From an uncultured Dorea sp. (GTDB lineage Bacteria; Bacillota_A; Clostridia; Lachnospirales; Lachnospiraceae): a DNA stretch of 5,210 nucleotides. The stretch spans positions 1-5,210 of the forward strand of contig CAOKJI010000183.1 of the NCBI GenBank assembly GCA_948468495.1, in the 5' to 3' direction. The notes under the pieces are model-generated. The model was given only the letters and a program-made list of their open reading frames with translations, was not told the origin of the DNA and searched no databases. Below, piece after piece: positions 1 through 4,810 of the stretch; the first letter of the stretch is position 1; every line of letters begins with the position of its first letter. Made by a program: the position numbers and the translations under genes.

Positions 1-103
1 TCCTGTAGCGTTTACAACGAATACCAGCCCCTGATGAATCGCAGTCCGCACACCGGCTGCTTCACAATCCTGCGGCTAGAGCGTATTTGAAAACAACTTC
101 CTT
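1..103. other. Left-edge stretch, no supported gene
   Basis: This is the DNA downstream of the cytidylyltransferase stop codon. On the minus strand one frame is open from about position 77 to the window edge (it includes EAAGVRTAIHQGLVFVV). It begins right after an in-frame TAG and has no ATG and no convincing ribosome site. A second minus frame has a GTG at 65 behind an AGGA-like sequence, but it stops after 17 codons. On the plus strand a frame is open from the edge to a TGA at 88-90 and could be the tail of a convergent gene. I do not recognise any of the three. There is no hairpin with a T-run here, so no terminator for the left-hand unit is visible. Confidence 0.3.
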
Positions 104-805
104 CTAAACAGACTGCTCTTCCACAATCCTCTGAAAACTCTCCAGATCTGCTTTCGTTGTAATCTTAAAATTCCGCTCATCCCCCGGAATCATGACAACA
201 TCAAGCCCTGCCATAATCGCCGGCTCTGTAGCTCCGTTAATCTGCAGAATTTTATCAGGCAGAAGCCTTCTGTTCGCCTCATAATATTTCCCCAGCCGAA
301 AAACTTCCGGAGCCTGTCCCGCATAGATTTCACTCCGATTCAGCAACGCGCCTACAGATTTCCCGTCCGGACTGGAATACACTGTATCCTTCATCGGCAA
401 GACCGGCATAACTCCATCATGTCCGTCAATACCATCCAGACAATCCGTAATCTGTGTATCCGATAGCAATGGTCTTGCAGCATCATGAACAAACACCGCA
501 TCCATATCATCCCCATACTTTAGAATATCCCGAAGTCCGTTCAGAATCGAAAGCTGACGATTAGACCCCGGCTCTGAGAATCCCCGGAACTTTCCCTTTA
601 ATTCATCTACCTTCATCCACTGCTCTATCTGCTCCTGCCATTCCTGCGCCGCCACAATCTGAATCCAGTCAATCCTTTTGTGATGCGCCAGACGCTCCAT
701 ACTGTAGCAGATAACCGGCTTTCCCTTAACCTCCACATACTGCTTCGGAACATCCGAGCCCATTCGGGTTCCCGTTCCTCCAGATAAAATCAATGCAATA
801 TTCAT
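104..805 (-). CDS. IspD/TarI-type cytidylyltransferase, probably for a surface-glycan CDP-polyol or CDP-sugar
   Basis: This 233-residue protein has the size and fold signature of the IspD/TarI family, cytosolic enzymes that join CTP to a polyol or sugar phosphate and release pyrophosphate. The CTP loop GGTGTRMGSDVPKQY is at 9-23, with R14 and K21 at the positions of E. coli IspD R20 and K27. Further matches are NRQLSILNGL at 82-91, HDAARP at 107-112 (D108, R111), KDTVY at 139-143, R157, and NFKITTKADL at 212-221 (K214). Two family motifs diverge: the usual QTPQ is QAPE at 164-167, and the usual TDDA is TEPA at 193-196. This suggests a substrate other than methylerythritol phosphate. The gene starts 15 nt after the 3-epimerase gene, behind a weak GGCGGTG ribosome site, so the two are probably co-transcribed. 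Candidates are CDP-ribitol, CDP-arabinitol or CDP-xylitol synthesis. The housekeeping IspD role is less likely but not excluded. The family call is sure; the substrate is inferred. Confidence 0.9.
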   Translation of the reverse strand: MNIALILSGGTGTRMGSDVPKQYVEVKGKPVICYSMERLAHHKRIDWIQIVAAQEWQEQIEQWMKVDELKGKFRGFSEPGSNRQLSILNGLRDILKYGDDMDAVFVHDAARPLLSDTQITDCLDGIDGHDGVMPVLPMKDTVYSSPDGKSVGALLNRSEIYAGQAPEVFRLGKYYEANRRLLPDKILQINGATEPAIMAGLDVVMIPGDERNFKITTKADLESFQRIVEEQSV

Positions 806-820
806 TCTGTCACCGCCAAG

Positions 821-1486
821 TCAAAATCTTAATTCCCGAATATCCTGCAGCGTCTCTCCATATGGCTTGTCCTTTCCGAACAGAAGAGTCGTGCCCAGCA
901 CAAAACCCTTCACTCCCTTCGGCGCATATTCTATAATTTTGTCGGCGCTGCATGCCCCATCCCAATAAAGTTCAAAGTCCATATCCTCTTTCATGGACAG
1001 CAGCTTCGTAATCTTTTTCCCTACATAGGGAAGATACATCTGCCCCGCATTGCCCGGATTCACCGACATAACCAGCACTTTCTTAACAATCCTCAGCATC
1101 TCCATCACCGTCTCTACGCTGGTTCCCGGATTAATTGCAATTCCCGGAATCATTCCCGCATCAATAATAGACTGCAGCGTTGTAGACGGATGATATTCCG
1201 CTTCCGGATGAATATACACCGTATCTCCTTTGCGCAGATTACTCAAGAACAATTGAATCCGGTTATTCGGATGTTCAATCATCAGATGCACGTCCAGCGG
1301 CTTAGACGCTGTCTTCGCTATGTACCGCATGTCGTTCAACGACATAGCAAAATTAGGCACATACCGCCCATCCATAATATCAATATGGAAGGAATCAATC
1401 CCTCCTTCTGCAAGGTTCTTTACTTCTCTCTCTAAATTACCGAAATCGGCGCACATCATAGATGCTGTCAGTTCAAAATTCATCAT
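821..1486 (-). CDS. Ribulose-phosphate 3-epimerase family protein with AlsE-like motifs
   Basis: This is a 221-residue TIM-barrel epimerase of the Rpe/AlsE family, about full length. These cytosolic enzymes invert C3 of ketose phosphates: ribulose-5-P to xylulose-5-P (Rpe), or allulose-6-P to fructose-6-P (AlsE). Visible landmarks are S9; HIDIMDG at 34-40 with metal/catalytic H34 and D36; DVHLM at 65-69 with H67; a PG..INPGTS segment at 114-123; VMSVNPGNAGQ at 139-149; catalytic D176 in DGAC; and the phosphate-binding GTT at 198-200. The SMMC segment (9-12) and DGAC (176-179) match the SLMC and DGSC forms I recall from AlsE better than the SILSADF and DGGV forms of housekeeping Rpe. Hence the substrate may not be ribulose-5-P. 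The start is supported by GAGG at 1493-1496, six nt upstream; the second Met at 1483 is an alternative. It is the first gene of the left-hand unit and probably supplies the ketose phosphate used next to the cytidylyltransferase. Confidence 0.88.
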   Translation of the reverse strand: MMNFELTASMMCADFGNLEREVKNLAEGGIDSFHIDIMDGRYVPNFAMSLNDMRYIAKTASKPLDVHLMIEHPNNRIQLFLSNLRKGDTVYIHPEAEYHPSTTLQSIIDAGMIPGIAINPGTSVETVMEMLRIVKKVLVMSVNPGNAGQMYLPYVGKKITKLLSMKEDMDFELYWDGACSADKIIEYAPKGVKGFVLGTTLLFGKDKPYGETLQDIRELRF

Positions 1487-1515
1487 ACATTTCCTCGCTT
1501 CTGTATTTATTCTTT

Positions 1516-1521
1516 ATTATA
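1516..1521 (-). promoter_or_regulatory. Second TATAAT, possible alternative -10 box
   Basis: A perfect TATAAT on the minus strand lies 30 nt upstream of the epimerase start codon. The nearest -35-like hexamer, CTGACA (1544-1549), is 22 nt away, which is too far for a standard sigma-A promoter. The AT-rich surroundings make a chance match plausible. If used, the hairpin at 1526-1556 would sit in its spacer and could act as an operator. Confidence 0.25.
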
Positions 1522-1525
1522 TTGA

Positions 1526-1556
1526 AAGCGCTCTTCCATTTACTGTCAGAGCGCTT
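1526..1556 (-). promoter_or_regulatory. 9-bp stem hairpin in the predicted epimerase leader
   Basis: The arms AAGCGCTCT and AGAGCGCTT are perfect complements (1526-1534 and 1548-1556) around a 13-nt loop. No T-run follows on either strand, so it is not a standard intrinsic terminator. It lies between the -10 box at 1588-1593 and the epimerase ribosome site, and just upstream of the second TATAAT at 1516-1521. It could be an operator for a dimeric regulator or an RNA leader structure; the sequence alone does not decide. Confidence 0.5.
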
Positions 1557-1587
1557 CGATTTCACAATGATGCCCCTTCGTTTTTCT

Positions 1588-1616
1588 ATTATAGCTAATG
1601 CCGGCTACCAGGACTT
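1588..1616 (-). promoter_or_regulatory. Candidate promoter for the epimerase-cytidylyltransferase unit
   Basis: On the minus strand a perfect TATAAT occupies 1588-1593. The hexamer 17 nt upstream, AAGTCC (1611-1616), is a poor -35, and no TGn extension precedes the -10. A promoter of this shape usually needs an activator, and a 7-bp dyad lies just upstream at 1629-1649. Transcription would begin near 1581, giving a leader of roughly 95 nt that contains the hairpin at 1526-1556. Confidence 0.4.
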
Positions 1617-1628
1617 TCCTGCAAAACG

Positions 1629-1649
1629 AAGTACATAATTCCTGTACTT
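1629..1649. promoter_or_regulatory. Dyad AAGTACA-N7-TGTACTT, operator candidate
   Basis: Perfect 7-bp arms (1629-1635 and 1643-1649) flank a 7-nt centre, giving a 21-bp symmetric site typical in size for a dimeric regulator. Relative to a start near 1581 it lies at about -48 to -68, where activators often bind. A second inverted repeat, CTTCGTTTT (1576-1584) with AAAACGAAG (1623-1631), overlaps its edge and brackets the -10 box. Function is inferred from position and symmetry only. Confidence 0.4.
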
Positions 1650-1676
1650 AATCTGCTGTATCGCCTTTTCTGGTAT

Positions 1677-1725
1677 AAGAAAAAACAGCCCCGTTGTTTA
1701 CAGTATAACAACTTTGGGCTGTTGA
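1677..1725 (-). terminator. Rho-independent terminator after the DUF4422 pair
   Basis: Read on the minus strand, AACAGCCC (1716-1723) pairs with GGGCTGTT (1684-1691), and inside it GTTGTT (1707-1712) pairs with AACAAC (1693-1698). An 8-nt loop (1699-1706) and a small internal bulge complete the hairpin. The stem ends in TTTTTT and then CTTATA. It lies about 25 nt past the stop at 1749 and separates the heptose/DUF4422 unit from the epimerase unit. Confidence 0.9.
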
Positions 1726-1748
1726 TTCAATGTAAATCTGTCGGAAGT

Positions 1749-2834
1749 CTATGCCAAAAAATTCTTGTCTGCATAAACCATCTTATACTTATCTCTGTTC
1801 TTTTCAAAAAAATAAGAAATCAGCCTCTCGGATATAAATCCCGGATACCGGTTCTGATAATTGTCTGCTTTCTGACCTCCATGCTTAACTACCGCATCCA
1901 GAATTGGAAACAGCCATGCACACAATTCATCCAAAACAGCTTTACGCATAATAAACATATTACAGGGTGAATACAGATTATTATCAAAAAACTCTTTTGC
2001 GTTCTGGTAAGTCTCTTTATCCTGCCGCTTCAGATACTCCATCAGGAATTCCCAGTCAAACGAATCATGACGCGACTTATAATTTCCTGCAATACTTGGC
2101 GCCACATAAAGAGGAACAGGCAGAATTACATCAATATGGTGCGCTTCCATTCGCCAAAACCAGTCCTTTGGCAAAATAAAGTGCCGACGGTAATGCACCA
2201 TCCCTGTCACCTCGTCACTGGCGTTCTTCCAGAGCCAGTATAGAACTGTAAGCTCGCAAAACTGCTTATTTCTCAAAGAAATATTTACTCCACTGTCATC
2301 CGTAAGAATACCCTCCGACAAACGCTGATTCGTCAATGCAGCTCCGGCCTGTATTTCCTGTTCATAACTCTGAAGCTCCCATGGTTCCTGCAGACTCCTG
2401 TCGAAGATATTTCTTACTACATAGATCCTATGTGTTCCCTGACAATCCTGTATCCGGCGCTCTTCGCAGGATAGTTGATCTATCTTAACAAACTCTCTGC
2501 CGACAGACGCAAAATATTTCTCCAAATATGCGTTTCTAAGCTGCAAATCTAGTTCCACCGTCACCGGATATATATTATGGAATCCGCATCTCTTTAATTC
2601 CGCTGTCAATTTCGTGTGATAAACACCTCTTGTTCCAATATACACCGGATAATCCGTATACAACTCCGAACCTTCTGTAAAATGAATCACCGGAATCTCC
2701 TCTATCCGTTCCGCATTTTCTTCCTCATCATTTACAAGATATGCCTCTACCTGAATATCCGCGTACAAATATTTAAGATAAACGGCCAGGGTCTGGGCAC
2801 GCGAATGCGCGCCGACAATATAAACTTTCTGCAT
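1749..2834 (-). CDS. Rossmann-like domain plus DUF4422 glycosyltransferase (paralog 1)
   Basis: This 361-residue soluble protein has no signal peptide or membrane span. Residues 1-95 form a Rossmann-like domain (MQKVYIVGAHSRAQ at the first strand and loop, IPVI at 47-50) of the type seen at the N-terminus of PglD and some FkbM methyltransferases. Residues 136-361 are a DUF4422 (PF14393) putative glycosyltransferase domain: IQAGAAL 161-167, DDSGVNIS 179-186, NKQFCEL 189-195 leading to YWLWKN 199-204, HYRRHF 214-219, CNMFIMR 291-297, and YQNRYPGF 326-333. The start at 2834 is chosen because AAAAGG lies 9 nt upstream. An upstream ATG at 2858 would add eight residues, but it has no ribosome site and lies inside an inverted repeat. 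The glycine loop is GAHSRA, not GxGxxA, so nucleotide binding by this copy is uncertain. It is the last gene of its unit and probably adds a sugar to a surface glycan; donor and acceptor are unknown. Confidence 0.85.
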   Translation of the reverse strand: MQKVYIVGAHSRAQTLAVYLKYLYADIQVEAYLVNDEEENAERIEEIPVIHFTEGSELYTDYPVYIGTRGVYHTKLTAELKRCGFHNIYPVTVELDLQLRNAYLEKYFASVGREFVKIDQLSCEERRIQDCQGTHRIYVVRNIFDRSLQEPWELQSYEQEIQAGAALTNQRLSEGILTDDSGVNISLRNKQFCELTVLYWLWKNASDEVTGMVHYRRHFILPKDWFWRMEAHHIDVILPVPLYVAPSIAGNYKSRHDSFDWEFLMEYLKRQDKETYQNAKEFFDNNLYSPCNMFIMRKAVLDELCAWLFPILDAVVKHGGQKADNYQNRYPGFISERLISYFFEKNRDKYKMVYADKNFLA

Positions 2835-2930
2835 AATCCTATACCTTTTCCAGAACATTTGTAATATTTTTCATCACAAATGTTTCATAGTAATACTAAC
2901 TATTGCCAATGACATGTTTCCAGAAATGGA
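2835..2930 (-). other. 96-nt spacer with 9-bp inverted repeat between the DUF4422 paralogs
   Basis: AACATTTGT (2854-2862) and ACAAATGTT (2876-2884) are perfect 9-bp arms around a 13-nt loop. Neither strand has a terminator-like T-run beside the stem. The downstream arm contains the alternative ATG at 2858, so a folded RNA would hide it while leaving the AAAAGG site at 2844-2849 free. I see no promoter here, so both paralogs are probably read as one transcript. Confidence 0.5.
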
Positions 2931-4100
2931 CTACAAAATAAAATGTTTTCTGGCATGAACAATCTTATATTCATCTTCATGATGCGTAAAATAAACCGAC
3001 ATAAGATGCTCAGCTAGGAAACCTATATAACGGCTCTGATAAGCATCCCGTTTCTCCCAGCTGTATTCTTTTCCAATTGCCTCGCAGCGTTCCTCACAAT
3101 AAAATAATATGGGAAACAGCCATTCACAGTAATCCTCCAGAATCTCTCTTCGCATAATAAACATATTGTAAGCATAATAGAACCGCCCACGCCGCATTCT
3201 CTCAACTGCTTCCATATATTCCGGCGCAAGCCGTTCCACCGCCTCCAGCATCACATCCCAGTCTGGGCCGATATGGTCGCGTCGGTATGTAGCTTCAACA
3301 CTAGGGCTATCCATAATCGGTATGGTAAGTATCACATCAATATCTGAACAGGCTAACAATTCTAACTGTTTCTCATTCATTTCAAAATGCCGTCTATAAT
3401 GTCCAAGTCCCACATAATCGGACGCGTCATTTTTCCAAATCCAGTACAATGCCGTCAACTCGCAGTATTGCTTATTCTTATCCGATATATTCTCTCCCGT
3501 ATTATCACAGATATCACAAATCCGTCTGTCCGTCAGGGCCGCTCCTGCCTGTATCGGTATCTCCCAGGAATACCGCGAAATATCTTCATTTAATTCTTTA
3601 TCCACATAACATCTGACGGAATAAACGCTAACCGTCCTAGGTTCTATTCTGATGCTTTCTGCATCTTTATGCAACCTGGATAATTCTTCCTCTACAGTCA
3701 GATACGGCTTGTTCTCTAACAGTCTTTCATTACGGTACACATTTCCACGAAGCAGACTCCATAGATCATTTTCAAAGGTCAGAGGGATGATATTCCTGTA
3801 ACCATACCGCTCCAGTCCTTCCAAAGCAGAGGACAGATATTTTTCCGCAATCGCGACCAATATAACCGCATCTTTTTCTATCAGCCGTTCTGCCTCCGCA
3901 TAATTAATTACCGGAATTCCCTTTACTTGATTCGGATTCCCCTCAGTATCCGATACCAGACAATATTCAATGGGCAGTCTGTAGAAATCATTTTGAAGAC
4001 ACTCTACAATCAGAGACGCTACATTTCCCGCACCAAAGACGATAAGCCGGGGAGCATTTTTCAGTTCTTCAATTACATTATATGCATAGTAATAATTCAT
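2931..4100 (-). CDS. Rossmann-like domain plus DUF4422 glycosyltransferase (paralog 2)
   Basis: This 389-residue soluble protein has the same layout as its downstream neighbour. A Rossmann-like N-terminal domain (about 18-110) keeps an intact dinucleotide-type loop, FGAGNVA at 22-28, then GIPVIN at 61-66. A charged linker (about 125-155) leads to the DUF4422 domain: IQAGAAL 183-189, DNTGENIS 199-206, NKQYCEL 209-215 followed by YWIWKN 219-224, HYRRHF 234-239, DVILT 255-259, YNMFIMRRE 311-319, and YQSRYIGF 354-361. The start is fixed by GGAGG at 4106-4110, five nt upstream. Earlier in-frame TTG codons around 4115 overlap that site and are not used in this model. DUF4422 proteins occur in capsule and O-antigen clusters and are taken to be glycosyltransferases. 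Here the context suggests transfer of a heptose or another locally made sugar, which is an inference. The fused Rossmann domain may bind a nucleotide-sugar or cofactor. Confidence 0.87.
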   Translation of the reverse strand: MNYYYAYNVIEELKNAPRLIVFGAGNVASLIVECLQNDFYRLPIEYCLVSDTEGNPNQVKGIPVINYAEAERLIEKDAVILVAIAEKYLSSALEGLERYGYRNIIPLTFENDLWSLLRGNVYRNERLLENKPYLTVEEELSRLHKDAESIRIEPRTVSVYSVRCYVDKELNEDISRYSWEIPIQAGAALTDRRICDICDNTGENISDKNKQYCELTALYWIWKNDASDYVGLGHYRRHFEMNEKQLELLACSDIDVILTIPIMDSPSVEATYRRDHIGPDWDVMLEAVERLAPEYMEAVERMRRGRFYYAYNMFIMRREILEDYCEWLFPILFYCEERCEAIGKEYSWEKRDAYQSRYIGFLAEHLMSVYFTHHEDEYKIVHARKHFIL

Positions 4101-4234
4101 ACTCTCCTCCAACAAATACTTGTTTCATTAATTCCTAAACAATCTTTCTGCTCCATTCTATATAGCTGTCATTACTTATTTAAAATATCTGTATGTAAAC
4201 ACATTTTTGTCCTTACGCTTCCATGCTATTTAAA
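4101..4234 (-). other. AT-rich spacer between the heptose isomerase and the DUF4422 genes
   Basis: This gap is long for a cluster whose other visible junction in the unit overlaps. It ends in the strong ribosome site GGAGG at 4106-4110. Minus-strand TTTACA and TATAGA hexamers occur, but none pair at 16-18 nt spacing, so I call no promoter. There is no terminator hairpin. It may be the seam between two joined gene modules. Confidence 0.4.
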
Positions 4235-4810
4235 TCAACACCCTTTCATTCCCGAAAGTATATACATCATCATATGGTTTAAAATCAGATGAACATCTTC
4301 TACTAGCTGCATATTATCCACTTGAACATGAATATTAAATTTAGCAAGACTTTTCAATTTTCCTCCACTATATCCGGTAAATGCAATCGTATCCGCTCCA
4401 ATCTCATTCGCATACTGAAGAGCCCGAATCACATTTTCGGAATTTCCGCTTCCGGAAATCCCAATTACAATATCACCCTTTTTTAATTTATTCTTTAATG
4501 GCTCCAGAAAAATATTTTCATATCCCAAATCATTTGCAATCGCCATCATCATTGGCACATTATCACTCAGGCATTCGATATCATACTTCACCTTCTGGGT
4601 ATAACTAATTCCTTTATTAAAATCACACTCCAAATGAGATGCTGTAGAAGCGCTTCCTCCATTTCCGCAAATAAAAATTCTTTTTCCAGTTAGTCGTGCC
4701 TGCTCCAATGCATTCATGACCTCATTAATCTCACTCTCTACCAGAGAATCCAGTACTTCTTTTTCCATTTCAATATATTGTCTAATATGTTTCCTGTAAT
4801 CATTCATCAT
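4235..4810 (-). CDS. gmhA: Sedoheptulose-7-phosphate isomerase (GmhA-type SIS protein)
   Basis: This 191-residue cytosolic SIS-fold enzyme is the usual length for GmhA. GmhA converts sedoheptulose 7-phosphate to D-glycero-D-manno-heptose 7-phosphate, the first step to activated heptose. The phosphosugar loop GNGGSAS is at 49-55, the second SIS motif ISGSGNSENV at 118-127, and the C-terminal helix VEDVHLILNH at 170-179 carries the catalytic histidine and glutamate region. By alignment to the zinc site I recall for B. pseudomallei GmhA (H61, E65, Q172, H180), this protein has H59, D63, E171 and H179, so two ligands differ. AAGGAG at 4816-4821 lies five nt before the ATG at 4810 and eight before the ATG at 4807. 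The start overlaps the phosphatase gene by 11 bp, pointing to translational coupling. Sampled rows of this gene are only about 28-42% GC, lower than rows of the cytidylyltransferase gene. DiaA-like or other SIS roles are unlikely next to a GmhB homologue. Confidence 0.9.
   Translation of the reverse strand: MMNDYRKHIRQYIEMEKEVLDSLVESEINEVMNALEQARLTGKRIFICGNGGSASTASHLECDFNKGISYTQKVKYDIECLSDNVPMMMAIANDLGYENIFLEPLKNKLKKGDIVIGISGSGNSENVIRALQYANEIGADTIAFTGYSGGKLKSLAKFNIHVQVDNMQLVEDVHLILNHMMMYILSGMKGC

Larger units (their letters stand above)
1487..1676. other. Regulatory intergenic region between two transcription units
   Basis: The 262 nt between stop 1749 and start 1486 hold no gene in either direction. 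The part nearest the DUF4422 gene is its terminator. The remaining 190 nt carry a consensus minus-strand -10 box, a second TATAAT close to the epimerase gene, a 7-bp dyad at 1629-1649, a 9-bp inverted repeat with arms 1576-1584 and 1623-1631, and a 9-bp hairpin at 1526-1556. This makes it the likely promoter and leader of the epimerase-cytidylyltransferase unit. The short plus-strand open frames here are shadows. Confidence 0.6.

Noticed and set aside
1474..1490. Upstream ATG at 1490 starting a 5-codon frame that overlaps the epimerase start
   Set aside because: The GAGG site lies only 2 nt from it but a proper 6 nt from the ATG at 1486, so it is probably not translated.
1190..1598. Two plus-strand open frames opposite the epimerase gene and its leader
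   Set aside because: The opposite strand has a complete set of family motifs; these frames have no motif and no credible ribosome site.
2835..2858. Eight-residue N-terminal extension of DUF4422 paralog 1 from the ATG at 2858
   Set aside because: No ribosome site precedes it, the ATG is inside an inverted repeat, and the Rossmann strand begins naturally at the Met at 2834.
3023..3229. Minus-strand 68-codon frame inside DUF4422 paralog 2
   Set aside because: It is an alternative frame wholly inside a gene with strong domain motifs and has no independent support.
4110..4200. Possible promoter in the spacer before DUF4422 paralog 2 (TTTACA, TATAGA)
   Set aside because: No pair of hexamers has a 16-18 nt spacer; the AT-rich sequence gives such matches by chance.
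3927..4292. Plus-strand open frame of 121 codons
   Set aside because: It is antisense to two well-supported genes and the gap between them, has no recognisable domain, and is a composition shadow.
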